From an uncultured Pseudomonadales bacterium (lineage in GTDB: Bacteria; Pseudomonadota; Gammaproteobacteria; Pseudomonadales; Pseudohongiellaceae), in NCBI GenBank assembly GCA_943789485.1, contig CALSUH010000005.1:496001-560000 (forward strand): 64,000 nt of DNA, written 5' to 3'. This document shows, one piece after another, positions 49,874 to 59,836 of this stretch. Position numbers and translations under genes: made by a program. The notes below the pieces were generated by a model. The model had not been told where the DNA came from. It did no database searches and saw only the letters and a list, made by a program, of their open reading frames with translations. Positions within the stretch are counted from its first letter, which is position 1. Each line of letters opens with the position of its first letter.

Positions 49874-52210
49874 TCAGTTTGTCACAAGGTTTTTAGTTTT
49901 AAACTGGTTGTCGAATCGGCGCAAAATCGTGGGTAGATAGAACAGGTCCAGTAGCAGGGCGAGCACCACGATGGGAACTAAGAGTTTCGCTGCCTGCTGA
50001 AAGTAGATGGTATTCGCGGCGATGAGGATTGTAGTGCCGAGAGCCAAGACGATGGTGGTAATAGACAGTGCCGGACCGGCAGTCTTGATCGCATAGTCGA
50101 TAGAGCTTGTCTTGTCTATTCCAGCGCGCCGTTTCTCCAGATAGTGACTTAGTAGGTGGACGGTATCATCGACTACCAACCCGATGCTGATACTAAATAA
50201 CATCATCACGAATGGGTCCAGCTGCCCCACGAATAAAGCCCAGAAGCCGAACACCATAGTGGCCGGCAACAGGTTTGGAATGATGCTCAGCATGCCGAAG
50301 TAAAAACTGCGCATACCTATCATGAGGCTGATAGTGATCAACAGCAGACTGATAGAATAGCCCTGCAGTAATTCGATAGTCACTAGCTCATCCATTCGGG
50401 AGAACAGCAATACGCCGCTGCCATGTAATAGATCTGCCTCGGGAAAGTCTTGGTGAAATTTCTCGGTTACCCTAGCGTCAAAATCGATTAGTTCCTGATT
50501 CGACATGGGAATGGCGTTGATGAATAAATTGATCATGGAGAAGTCGGTGTTCACGAAGCCGAACAGTGGAAAGTCATCACTTTGAATAAGTGCATAGGCG
50601 AGTAAGTAGTTCGCTACGGTGTCGAAGTCATCTGGAATTAGATCGAATGCTTCATCGTTATCGTTCTGCACGCGATGAATCGTTTTTACAACGTCCACAA
50701 CACTTGCAGAAGACTGCACTTGCTTCTGCTCGTTCAACCAAAAACTGAACTGTTCGACCCTGCGCAGAAAGTCCGGCTCGATCGCAGTCCATTCCGTTCG
50801 AATGTCGATGCCGTAGTTGAGAGCAGAGCCGCGATTGTAGTGGCTGCTCACCTCGTCGTAGTACTGTTTTATGTCGGTGTCGGAGGCTATAAAGTCGAGG
50901 CGGTTAAAATCCGTCTCGTTCAAAGGCAGTAAAGCAAATGTCGCAATCGCTAATAACGTGCATCCCCAAAATATTGGTACGTCTTTGCTACGTGTAATTT
51001 CGCTGATTTTCTCAAGCTGGCCTTCCATGAAGGAAACGCCGGTGCTTGCAATCACTTCTCTTTGCGATGTCATCCAAATCAGAATCGCCGGCAGCAAAAA
51101 CAGCGTGAGCAGGTAAGCGAACACTATCCCTAGCGCAACGATCTGCCCGAATTCCTGAATCGCGGGTGAGGAACACATATTCAATGACGAGAAACCAATC
51201 GCGGTCGTGAGTGCGGCAAGCGAGACCGGTTGAAAATTGTGCGCGATACTCTCACTCATGGCATCGATCTTCGCACTGCCTCTGTGCATAGCCTGCTTAT
51301 AGATAGAAATAATATGCACACTATTAGCTACGGCAACAATCACCAGAACCAGTGGGGCGATGATAGAGATGCTATTGAACGAGAAGCCGAGGTGGCCGAG
51401 GGTGCCTATGGTGCACAGTAACGTGAATAGCACATGAGTCAAAATGCAGATGCCAAGAGTTGCTGACCTAAAGCAATAACAGATGGCGAGAACGCAGGCG
51501 AGGATCACGAATGGCATGAGGTTAGTTAGGTCGTCTACCATAGCCTGCTGGCTAGACTGCTCCAGCATCACTTCGCTGTTCGCTAGAATCTTTACCTCAG
51601 GGTGGCGGCTGCGAATCTCGTCTCGAAGTACTAGCGTGGCAGTGGCGATGTCCAGACGATCATCGTCAGAGATGCCTGTCGATTCCATAGTGATTACCGC
51701 AAAGGTAAGTGCGGCATCATCAGAGAGAAGATTGGCTGTGAGTAGTCTATCGGCCAACGCGGCATCGGCAACCTCACTTAGTTCTTCTTCGGAATAGGAA
51801 CGCAGGGTTTTTATGAAGAGTTTGCTCTGCGTCTCGGGTGAAACATAATCCAGAATTGTAGTTAGCCGATCGGCAAAGGGGATAGCCGAGTAGCTGTCTC
51901 TAAGATCATCGATCGCTGCGAGTAGTTCGCTATTGAAAACCGTACTTGATCCATCTGTCACGAACGCGAACCGCACTTCCAATGGCGAAGGAAATTCCCC
52001 GTCCATCAATAACAGTTCGTCGAGATACGGATCGCTTTCGGTGAGCAGCGCCTCTAACGAGGTGTCGAAGCTGGTGCGAATAATACCCGTGGCTAACAGT
52101 AAACTTATAACAGCGGACAGCACTGTTAATAGTTTGCGGTTGCTAATTGTAAAATTAGCAACGCGTTTGGAGAACGGCTTCCTGCTTTTATTGCTAACCA
52201 CGATTGACAT
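49874..52210 (-). CDS. MMPL/RND-superfamily exporter
   Basis: This 778-residue protein has two repeats, each with a large periplasmic domain followed by a cluster of five or six helices, for example FVILACVLAICYCFRSATLG and GYSISLLLITISLMIGMRSF. The motif LDPFVMMLFSISIGLVVDDT in the second half carries the proton-relay aspartates typical of MMPL and HpnN-type RND exporters. Such proteins move lipids, hopanoids or siderophore-like lipids out of the inner membrane. It begins 14 bases after the finR-like gene ends, so it is probably co-transcribed with that regulator. No adaptor or outer-membrane partner is adjacent. Confidence 0.9.
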   Translation of the reverse strand: MSIVVSNKSRKPFSKRVANFTISNRKLLTVLSAVISLLLATGIIRTSFDTSLEALLTESDPYLDELLLMDGEFPSPLEVRFAFVTDGSSTVFNSELLAAIDDLRDSYSAIPFADRLTTILDYVSPETQSKLFIKTLRSYSEEELSEVADAALADRLLTANLLSDDAALTFAVITMESTGISDDDRLDIATATLVLRDEIRSRHPEVKILANSEVMLEQSSQQAMVDDLTNLMPFVILACVLAICYCFRSATLGICILTHVLFTLLCTIGTLGHLGFSFNSISIIAPLVLVIVAVANSVHIISIYKQAMHRGSAKIDAMSESIAHNFQPVSLAALTTAIGFSSLNMCSSPAIQEFGQIVALGIVFAYLLTLFLLPAILIWMTSQREVIASTGVSFMEGQLEKISEITRSKDVPIFWGCTLLAIATFALLPLNETDFNRLDFIASDTDIKQYYDEVSSHYNRGSALNYGIDIRTEWTAIEPDFLRRVEQFSFWLNEQKQVQSSASVVDVVKTIHRVQNDNDEAFDLIPDDFDTVANYLLAYALIQSDDFPLFGFVNTDFSMINLFINAIPMSNQELIDFDARVTEKFHQDFPEADLLHGSGVLLFSRMDELVTIELLQGYSISLLLITISLMIGMRSFYFGMLSIIPNLLPATMVFGFWALFVGQLDPFVMMLFSISIGLVVDDTVHLLSHYLEKRRAGIDKTSSIDYAIKTAGPALSITTIVLALGTTILIAANTIYFQQAAKLLVPIVVLALLLDLFYLPTILRRFDNQFKTKNLVTN

Positions 52211-52224
52211 GCTTTTAATGAATC

Positions 52225-53103
52225 CTAAGTGTTCTTGCAGTGTTCCATCCAGCTTCTCACGCCGTGACTGAGAAATTTCTGTCGACGCAGAATAAAATAG
52301 AATTGCCTGGTCCAGTTTCTATGGGGACAGGCAAGTGGTACTAGTGAACCACGTTTGAATGCTTCTTCTAGGGTTATCTTCGACAGGCATCCTATCCCCA
52401 GCCCTGCTTCGACTGCACGCTTTATACCCTCTGTGTGCTGTAACTCCAACCTCAATTTCAGATTGGAGAGGATTCCGGTCATGGCTCGGTCGAATGCCTG
52501 ACGGGTTCCCGATCCCTGCTCACGTATTATCCAGTCCGCTGACAACAGATCCTCGTCTTGAAGGTCGCGGTGCGAGGCTAGCGGATGAGTAGGAGCACAG
52601 AACAGAGCGAGTTCATCTTCGCGCCAATAGCTTACATCTAGGTCGGCTTCTTGTAGCTCACCTTCAATCAAGCCGATGTCCAATTCGAAATTTCTGACTT
52701 TGGCAGCAATGGAGGCTGTGTTCTCCACATTTAGATTTACCTTGGCAGCTGGGTGCTCTTTCATGAACGCGGCCATGATTCCTATCGCTAGGTAGTTTCC
52801 AATGGTCAGCGTCGCACCTACCTTTAGCTCGCCGATGTCGCTGGCGCCGATTAAAGAGTTCTCAAGCTCTTCGGCTCCCGCTAGCAGTGCTGCAGCCTTT
52901 GAGCGCAGAGTATTGCCTTGATCGTTCAGCTGTAGACGTTTGCCTATTCTATCGAATAGGCGTAAGCCGAAACGGTGCTCCAGCTCCGCAAGTGAGGTGC
53001 TGGCGGCCGATTGCGACATAGCCAATTCCTCGGCAGCCAGACTGACATTCTCGTGGCTTGCCACAGCTAGGAATACTTGGAGTTGTTTTAGTGTAAATCG
53101 CAT
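52225..53103 (-). CDS. finR: LysR-type regulator, FinR-like
   Basis: The 292-residue protein has an N-terminal winged-helix domain (MRFTLKQLQVFLAVASHENV; AMSQSAASTSLAELEHRFGL) and a C-terminal co-inducer domain (VGATLTIGNYLAIGIMAAFM; REQGSGTRQAFDRAMTGILS; RAVEAGLGIGCLSKI). It is close in sequence to Pseudomonas FinR. In Pseudomonas FinR activates the divergent fpr gene under superoxide stress and also sulfur-assimilation genes. Here too fpr lies divergently, 147 bases away. The second gene of its operon is the MMPL exporter. Confidence 0.9.
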   Translation of the reverse strand: MRFTLKQLQVFLAVASHENVSLAAEELAMSQSAASTSLAELEHRFGLRLFDRIGKRLQLNDQGNTLRSKAAALLAGAEELENSLIGASDIGELKVGATLTIGNYLAIGIMAAFMKEHPAAKVNLNVENTASIAAKVRNFELDIGLIEGELQEADLDVSYWREDELALFCAPTHPLASHRDLQDEDLLSADWIIREQGSGTRQAFDRAMTGILSNLKLRLELQHTEGIKRAVEAGLGIGCLSKITLEEAFKRGSLVPLACPHRNWTRQFYFILRRQKFLSHGVRSWMEHCKNT

Positions 53104-53250
53104 GAACTCTCAGCTCTATATTAATAAAATAGATAAATAATATATATATAATCAATTTTACAGATATATTAGGCAAATCGTACACTGCGCGCAATAATTT
53201 ATTGGCCCTTTTAATATCAAAGCGGGCTATTTACGTACCAGGAGTGAGCA
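53104..53250. promoter_or_regulatory. finR/fpr divergent promoter region
   Basis: The 147-base region is strongly AT-rich (an ATATATATATAATC core at about 53138-53153). It separates finR from fpr, as in Pseudomonas. LysR boxes (T-N11-A) are expected here but none can be singled out with confidence. Confidence 0.6.
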
Positions 53251-54021
53251 GTGGCACACATCTCTACCGAAAGCGTTACCGACGTGCATCATTGGAACGA
53301 TTCTCTGTTTAGCTTCAAGACAACACGCGATAGCTCGCTGAAATTTGAGAACGGCCACTTCTTGATGCTGGGTTTAGAGGTTGAAGGCAAGCCATTGATG
53401 CGCGCCTATAGTATCGCCAGCCCAAATTACGATGCACAGTTGGAGTTTCTAAGCATCAAGGTTGCCAACGGAGCACTCACGTCTCGCCTACAAAACATTC
53501 AGGTGGGCGATGAAGTGTTCGTGAGTAGTAAACCTACTGGCACGCTAGTCGTCGATCACCTACTCGAAGGTAGGAACCTGTATCTGATTAGCACCGGCAC
53601 CGGACTCGCGCCTTTTATCAGCATCATTCAAGATCCAGAAACCTACGAGAAATTTGACAACGTCATTGTGACCCACGGCGTGCGTTACGCCTCGGAATTG
53701 GCCTATCAGCAATTTATCCAACACGACTTGCCGAATAACGAATTCTTCGGTGAAGAAGTAAGAGAAAAGCTGATCTACTATCCCAGCGTTACGCGTGAAA
53801 GTTATGCAACGCAGGGTCGCCTGACTAATGCGATGTCCACTGGAAAGCTGTTCACCGACACAGGACTGCCACAAGCAGATCCCAAGCACGATAGATTTAT
53901 GATCTGTGGTAGTCCGAGCATGTTGAAAGACACCTGCCAGATTTTGCACGACTGGGGTTTCGAGGAGTCGCGTCAAGGAATTAAGGCGCACTATGTTATC
54001 GAGCGCGCGTTTGTTGAATAG
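53251..54021 (+). CDS. fpr: Ferredoxin/flavodoxin-NADP+ reductase
   Basis: The 256-residue enzyme starts at GTG with CAGGAGTGAGCA in front. FAD-binding is shown by RAYSIASPNYDAQLEFLSIK, and the NADP-binding part by NLYLISTGTGLAPFISIIQD, VTHGVRYASELAYQ and FMICGSPSMLKDTCQILHDW. The C-terminus YVIERAFVE is typical of the bacterial subclass that ends in a short aromatic-free tail. It transfers electrons between NADPH and ferredoxin or flavodoxin and takes part in the oxidative stress response. It is divergent to finR. Confidence 0.95.
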   Translation: MAHISTESVTDVHHWNDSLFSFKTTRDSSLKFENGHFLMLGLEVEGKPLMRAYSIASPNYDAQLEFLSIKVANGALTSRLQNIQVGDEVFVSSKPTGTLVVDHLLEGRNLYLISTGTGLAPFISIIQDPETYEKFDNVIVTHGVRYASELAYQQFIQHDLPNNEFFGEEVREKLIYYPSVTRESYATQGRLTNAMSTGKLFTDTGLPQADPKHDRFMICGSPSMLKDTCQILHDWGFEESRQGIKAHYVIERAFVE

Positions 54022-54188
54022 CTCCTCAGCTTACAGCCGTCAATTTACTAGGTCCTGGCCTCTCTGGAACCAAATTAGCGCATAAAACCCGCGTCCAGGG
54101 TTCCTCCGCTTAAGCAGAGCACTGCGCCACTATCCTCTATGAAGGAGATGCTGTATTTTTAGAGCATCACTACTCAGGGAGTCTTCGC

Positions 54189-55559
54189 TTGAAAACGAAA
54201 ACCGTATTGCTGCTATTAAGCTGTTTCATATTAACTAGTCATTCACTAGCGCAAACCATTGAAGATGAATCCGTCGCCTGGCTTCAGGAATTGATTCAGA
54301 TCGATACCATTAATCCACCCGGTAACGAATCTCGTGCTGTTGATTTCTATGCAGCGATATTTGAGGCGGAAGGCATCGAATACGAGACAGCAGAAAGTGC
54401 GCCCGGACGTGGAAATATCTGGGCAAGGCTTGAGGGTGGCGATCAGCCAGGCTTGATGATGTTACAGCATACTGATGTGGTTCCGGCCGATCCGGAATAC
54501 TGGACGATTGACCCTCTCTCGGGTGAAATACGTGATGGTTACATCTTGGGGCGCGGCGCGAGAGATATGAAGGGCACGGGCATTTCACAACTAGCTGCCT
54601 TTCTTACACTGCATCGAAGTGGTAGAGCACTAAATAGAGATGTGGTCTTCTTAGCAAGTGCCGACGAAGAGGCTGGTGGAGCTTTCGGAGTTGGCTGGCT
54701 TATCGAGAACCGCAGAGAAATATTCGATGGCGTAGGTTTATTGATTAATGAAGGCGGCTCGGGTAGCCGCAATATGAATGAGATAATTTTCGGTGTCGAA
54801 GTAACGCAGAAAGTTCCGGTGTGGCTACGACTAAAAGCTGTCGATGTTCCCGGTCATGGCTCCTCACCGAGAACGACCAGTTCGGTAACGCGCATCGTCG
54901 ATGCGTTAGGGATACTTCGTGCTAACCCGTTTCCTGCGCGGATCATTGGCCCGGTGGATACTTATTTTGCCGGCATAGCCTTGTCGTTAGATGATGAATG
55001 GGCAGCCGCTTATGCTGATATTAGTTCTGCTATTCAGGACCCAGACTTCCTTCCCGCGTTTCAAGAGTATCGCCCCGGTCATCACGCGCTAACCAGAGAC
55101 ACTTGTTCCATTACGCGCATGAGTGGTTCTAGCAAGATTAATGTGGTGCCACCAGAGGCTTGGGCCGAGCTGGATTGCCGCATTCTTCCCGACAGGCCGG
55201 CCGAAGAATTTATCGCCGGTCTTGGCGAGCTGATCGCGCCAGCCGGTGTGGAGGTAGAAGTTATCATGGCTTTTACTCCAGCAATTTCTTCGACGAACTC
55301 TCGGTTGTTTACCGCGATTGAAAACGTAACCCGCGAATTGTACCCAGGCTCTAGAGTCTTGCCGTCGGTGAGTACCGGCTTTACCGATAGCCATTTTACT
55401 CGCGATCTGGGTATCGTGAGCTATGGATTTAACCCGATAATCACCCGAGCCGGAGAACCTAGCGGCGTGCATGGTAATGATGAGAGTGTTCCAGAGGTAG
55501 ACTTTCGTCAGGGAATAACTGACATGATTGCGATCATTAGAAACGTGGTTTTTAATTGA
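54189..55559 (+). CDS. Exported M20-family metallopeptidase
   Basis: The 456-residue product starts at TTG (GGGAG eight bases upstream) with a signal peptide (LLLLSCFILTSHSLAQ). Di-zinc site motifs follow: MLQHTDVVPADPEYWT (His), GRGARDMKGTG (bridging Asp), ASADEEAGGAFG (catalytic Glu pair) and a late PSGVHGNDESVP (His). A dimerisation lid with VPGHGSSPRTTSS lies in the middle. The family cleaves dipeptides, acylated amino acids or carnosine-like compounds. Being exported, it probably degrades peptides in the periplasm. Confidence 0.92.
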   Translation: MKTKTVLLLLSCFILTSHSLAQTIEDESVAWLQELIQIDTINPPGNESRAVDFYAAIFEAEGIEYETAESAPGRGNIWARLEGGDQPGLMMLQHTDVVPADPEYWTIDPLSGEIRDGYILGRGARDMKGTGISQLAAFLTLHRSGRALNRDVVFLASADEEAGGAFGVGWLIENRREIFDGVGLLINEGGSGSRNMNEIIFGVEVTQKVPVWLRLKAVDVPGHGSSPRTTSSVTRIVDALGILRANPFPARIIGPVDTYFAGIALSLDDEWAAAYADISSAIQDPDFLPAFQEYRPGHHALTRDTCSITRMSGSSKINVVPPEAWAELDCRILPDRPAEEFIAGLGELIAPAGVEVEVIMAFTPAISSTNSRLFTAIENVTRELYPGSRVLPSVSTGFTDSHFTRDLGIVSYGFNPIITRAGEPSGVHGNDESVPEVDFRQGITDMIAIIRNVVFN

Positions 55560-56014
55560 GATGTATTCGGCCTCGGAAATTGGCATACACAGTCAAATGA
55601 CCCTTTGACGAAGCCATGACCAAAAGCAGGCAGTATCTCGCTGTACAGTGGTGAAATTTCCAACATGAGGTTCATTCGTCGATCTAAACAAGACTAGGTA
55701 AAACAGGCCAACGAATGACTTGCCGATGGTCTTATCCATGAAGGTCAGGCGATTCTAATTTTGAAAGGTACGGGATTACTTCTGGGCAACCTTGCCATTT
55801 GGGATGTCCGATTCTGATGGGTCCTGGCTTCCTGTTCATTGGCCTGTCAGCGATCACTGCTCGAATTGGCGTGGGAGAAAGTCTCTTTTTATTAAAAAAA
55901 TCTCGCCAGGAAGCCTGCTTTGAAGGCGAAAATTCCAAGCCATGGCTGGAATAATTGTTTAGGGTCAGCGGGAGTGCTATTCAGATGACAGGTGCTTGTA
56001 ATTGCTGCGAGGGG
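55560..56014. other. 455-base gap between convergent genes
   Basis: A minus-strand frame at 55732-55938 (68 codons) includes NRKPGPIRIGHPKWQGCPEV but has no ribosome site and matches no family I know. I see no terminator hairpin with a T-run; a short ATTAAAAAAAT stretch occurs at about 55898. Confidence 0.4.
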
Positions 56015-57058
56015 CTACCTCGCTGTAATGAAATCTGCGGCCAATTGCAAAGCTGCGCCGCTTTCGGGTAGTTCTTTAAATGCTTGGAAAACATGAACAA
56101 GCTTCGGCCATACGTTCAGCTCAACATCACTCCCCTGGTGATTTGCTCGATTTGCGTAGCGCTGCGCATCGTCAAAGAGGACTTCATCACGACTTACCTG
56201 AATTAAGGTAGGTGGCAAATTCGCCAGATTACCCAGAAGGGGTGATATTTCTGGATGATTAATGGGTTTGCCAGTTGTGTTGCGTGTGACGAGGGCTAAT
56301 ACCCATCTTGGTAACTTGCTTAACGGCGTTATCAGTGGCCCTAGAAAGGGATCGGTTGGGATATTTGATCGCCAACTTGGATTGGTCATTGTCAAGTCCG
56401 TGACTGGAGCGAAAGCTACTACAGCTTCGGCTGGGCGAACGCCAGCGTCCCTTGCCCATGCGATGACCGACAATGACAAGTTTCCACCCGCAGAGTCTCC
56501 GGCAATATACAGCGATTCAATTGGTTCAGGGCCATTGGGGCCGTGTTCTAGAACCCACCGGTATGCTTTGCGTGCATCCTCATGACAGGCGACGGTTTTG
56601 TATTCAGGCTGCATTCGGTAATCGACTGCTAAAACAGCGACACCAGCACGCTTGGACAACTCATAAGTGATGTGTCGATGACTCTTTGGACTGCCAAGAC
56701 GGAACCCTCCGCCATGTAAGTACAGTAATCTTTTGCCTGGGTTGGCCCCGTCGGCGATAACCCACTCCCCGGGAATTCCGTTCACGTCGACTGGCATAAT
56801 GGTTGCTGGAACCGCGCTTTCCATCAACTCTTCCATGTTTTGTCGCTGAATTGTAATGCTCGCCTTATCATCAGAGGCTGCGATGAACGCCTGTATTCTA
56901 GAGACAACCTCATTGTGGGCATCACTAACTTCTTGCTCCTCGATAACCAATGGCGCCCGTGGCAGATCATACTGACTAAGGTTTGGTGCACGGTAGCTAT
57001 AGGCGAGGTATAGGGTGGCTAGAACGATCAAAATGGCGATGGCGATGGCGATTTGCAT
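56015..57058 (-). CDS. Alpha/beta hydrolase of the hormone-sensitive-lipase (HSL) family
   Basis: The ATG at 57058 follows GGAGGAAAA and gives 347 residues. A single N-terminal membrane anchor (IAIAIAILIVLATLYLAYSY) precedes the hydrolase domain. It has the HSL oxyanion motif HGGGFRLGS, the nucleophile in GDSAGGNLSLSV, the acid in QVSRDEVLFDDA and the histidine in KLVHVFQAF. It should hydrolyse short-chain esters or acetylated compounds at the membrane. The upstream kilobase has no recognised gene. Confidence 0.9.
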   Translation of the reverse strand: MQIAIAIAILIVLATLYLAYSYRAPNLSQYDLPRAPLVIEEQEVSDAHNEVVSRIQAFIAASDDKASITIQRQNMEELMESAVPATIMPVDVNGIPGEWVIADGANPGKRLLYLHGGGFRLGSPKSHRHITYELSKRAGVAVLAVDYRMQPEYKTVACHEDARKAYRWVLEHGPNGPEPIESLYIAGDSAGGNLSLSVIAWARDAGVRPAEAVVAFAPVTDLTMTNPSWRSNIPTDPFLGPLITPLSKLPRWVLALVTRNTTGKPINHPEISPLLGNLANLPPTLIQVSRDEVLFDDAQRYANRANHQGSDVELNVWPKLVHVFQAFKELPESGAALQLAADFITAR

Positions 57059-58116
57059 TTTTCCTCCCAAGGATCTATCTGAAGATGCTCGATTAGACCT
57101 GTGCTGTCAAGATAGTGATGATTCAGCAATTTACGGGCGCAGCGAGAGCAATAGACGGATTAAAAAAAGTAGCCTGAGAGCGTTGTGTATTGGCAGCGCA
57201 AGTTCTCAGGCCCAGAGTCAGCCTCACCTGCTATCACGGTGTGTTTGGGCTCAACAGAAAGCGCCGGCTTCATGTTACGCGAACCAAACGTGGGAAAGAG
57301 TTGGAGGAAAAAGCCTGGTGTGAGAAAGCACCGTCCGAACACCCTACCGCTATGACGTGGATGCAAAGACTAAAACGAGTATTTACTATTGCCTGAGTAC
57401 TATGCTTGTCTTATCTGTTTGGTTGTATTTCGTTCAGGCAGTAGGTAAAGGGTGTGAGTGAAAACTCGGGGGTGGGCTTGGTAAGTTCCTGTTGTACTGT
57501 AAATATTTAGTGCACCCGGCTTAGCGCAAGTCGACTGCGCTAATGGCACTTTCCAGATTTTTTCGTTGTAATTGAATTGTTCTAGCCGTTGTAGTTAGGC
57601 AATTAGTTCAAATTTGAAATCTGGCAAGTATCAAGGATCACTGTTGCAGAGCAGCACTGGACAATGACACCGATGCGAAGGCAGCAGCGTGTCTTGGGTA
57701 GAGATAGCGAATGCCATAGCCCAACTAATCATCGCTGTGTAAGAGGGCTGTTAGTTATCGAGGAAAAGCTGAAACACCCTAAAAGAGAAAGCGGGCACCA
57801 ATGGCATAGCAGGCTAAATTCGCATTAAATGCGCAATCACCGTGCTTGACCATTCTGAGGGAAGGCTTGTTGAAACGTCCCGTGCCCCTGACAGGGTACT
57901 TATTCAGCTGCTGGTACAGCAGACTCGCCAACCACGAGCCACTTACCACCTTGCTTTTGGAAAACATGCTTACTCGCAGGGGGGGGGCGCTCCGGCGGAT
58001 GTATGTACCATCAATACAGTTCTGCCAAAGATTGATGGCATTGACTGTATCCGTTAATTGGGTTCTAGAGGGCTTATTTATATATACTGTCTCTGCGCTA
58101 ACTTCAGGATGAATAT
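57059..58116. other. 1-kb gap between divergent genes
   Basis: Several open frames of 60-100 codons run on both strands, none with a convincing ribosome site or a recognised family. A run of nine G bases lies at 57979-57987. On the plus strand 57842-58057 a frame reads VETSRAPDRVLIQLLVQQTR, which looks like chance. The composition is mixed and the stretch may be decayed DNA. Confidence 0.45.
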
Positions 58117-59796
58117 ATGTACATTCATAAAACTTTCACAACCCTTTTTACCTGCGCCCTCCTACTCGCAGCCTGCACTGATAGCGAGGAGGTGGTTAAA
58201 TCCACTGCCGCCGTCGCAATACCTGACAAATATGGCGCGCAAATCAGTGAAGATATCCTACGAGCAGGTGGCAATGCCGTTGATGCTGCGGTTGCAACAG
58301 GGTTTTCCTTAGCTGTTACTTTCATCGACGCCGGGAATATTGGCGGGGGTGGATTCATGCTTATTCACATGGATGGCGAAACCACATTTCTTGATTATCG
58401 TGAAACGGCACCATCTGCTGCATCTAAAGATATGTATCTAGATGAAAACGGTGACGTTATCAACAACGCCAGTTTGATTGGTGGCCTAGCTAACGGTGTG
58501 CCCGGAACCGTAGCGGGACTGTGGGAAGCACACAACAGATACGGTAAGTTACCGTGGAAAGACGTTGTGAAGCCTGCTATTAACCTCGCAGAGAACGGCT
58601 TTATCCCGGCTGATATATTGGTTGATGACGTTCGCAAGATGTACGACTGGTTTGGGGAAGGCACAAATTTTAAAGCATATTTTGGCAGTATTAATAATGA
58701 TGAATTATTCAAACAACCAGAACTTGCAGAAACCTTAAGAAGAATAGCGGAATTTGGTGCAGAGGATTTTTATCGTGGCGAAACATCACGCTTAATCGTC
58801 GAACAAATGGCTCGCAGTGACGGTTTGATAAGCGCAGAAGATCTTGATAATTATAAAGCTATTTGGCGGGAACCACTTAGGGCTAATTGGCGTGGCTATG
58901 AAATCGTCTCGGCTCCACCACCTAGTTCAGGAGGCTTTGCTGTCATTCAATTACTTAAAATGAAAGATTACCTGAAGGAGCAGTTCGAAGGTCTAGAACA
59001 CAATTCACCTCAGTATATTCATCTTGTTGCAGAAATGGAAAAACGAGTTTTCGCTGATAGGGCTGAATATTTAGGTGATCCCTCTTTCGTTGATATAAAT
59101 ATGGATGAACTAATAAGCGAGAAGTACATCGAATCGCGAGCGAGCGAGGTTTCACCGCAGAACATTTCTACGTTAGGTGGCGTCAAACCAGGATTAGAAT
59201 CACCTGATACAACCCACTACTCGATTGTCGATCAGTGGGGTAACGCTGTTTCAAACACCTATACAATTAACTGGAATTTCGGAAGTGGCGTCGTCGTTGA
59301 AGGTGCAGGTTTCCTATTGAATAATGAAATGGATGATTTTAGCATTAAGCCAGGTGTACCTAATGTCTTTGGGGTTGTTGGAAATACCGCTAACGAGGTT
59401 CAGCCAGGAAAACGCATGTTATCTTCTATGTCTCCCACCATGTTGTTAAAAGATCAGCAGGTAGAAATGGTGTTGGGAACACCCGGTGGCTCAACAATTT
59501 TCACTTCAGTCTTCCAAACCATCGTCAATATTCTGGACTTTAATATGTCGCCTTTAGAGGCCGTCGCTGCGACGCGCTTTCATCATCAACTTCTACCACC
59601 GGATCTTGTCACTTACAGTGTTACGCGCCCTTTACCACAAGAAACTATTAAGACTATGGCCGAACGTGGTTACCGACTTGAACCCCACGATTTTGAATTT
59701 GGAGATGTACAGGTAATATCTCGAAAAGGTGACTCTTGGCTACCTGCTTCAGATCCTAGAGACAGGGGAGACTCTCGAGTATTTTTCGTTGACTAG
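58117..59796 (+). CDS. ggt: Gamma-glutamyltransferase, lipoprotein
   Basis: The 559-residue product has a lipoprotein signal (TLFTCALLLAAC, lipid Cys20). Family motifs follow: ISEDILRAGGNAVDAAVATG, then IGGGGFMLIHMDGETTFLDY with the substrate-carboxylate site, and SAPPPSSGGFAV. The autoprocessing nucleophile is Thr365 in PDTTHYSIVDQWGNAVSNTY, at the start of the small subunit. After it come ELSSMSPTMLL-type and GTPGGSTIFTSVFQ motifs. It hydrolyses or transfers the gamma-glutamyl group of glutathione in the periplasm. AGGATGAAT precedes the ATG. Confidence 0.93.
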   Translation: MYIHKTFTTLFTCALLLAACTDSEEVVKSTAAVAIPDKYGAQISEDILRAGGNAVDAAVATGFSLAVTFIDAGNIGGGGFMLIHMDGETTFLDYRETAPSAASKDMYLDENGDVINNASLIGGLANGVPGTVAGLWEAHNRYGKLPWKDVVKPAINLAENGFIPADILVDDVRKMYDWFGEGTNFKAYFGSINNDELFKQPELAETLRRIAEFGAEDFYRGETSRLIVEQMARSDGLISAEDLDNYKAIWREPLRANWRGYEIVSAPPPSSGGFAVIQLLKMKDYLKEQFEGLEHNSPQYIHLVAEMEKRVFADRAEYLGDPSFVDINMDELISEKYIESRASEVSPQNISTLGGVKPGLESPDTTHYSIVDQWGNAVSNTYTINWNFGSGVVVEGAGFLLNNEMDDFSIKPGVPNVFGVVGNTANEVQPGKRMLSSMSPTMLLKDQQVEMVLGTPGGSTIFTSVFQTIVNILDFNMSPLEAVAATRFHHQLLPPDLVTYSVTRPLPQETIKTMAERGYRLEPHDFEFGDVQVISRKGDSWLPASDPRDRGDSRVFFVD

Positions 59797-59836
59797 GCGG
59801 TATATTTTGTTGGAGTGATGATTTTGAATCCTATAA

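Noticed and set aside
55732..55938. 68-codon minus-strand frame
   Set aside because: It has no ribosome site and no recognised motif; low-complexity start suggests chance.
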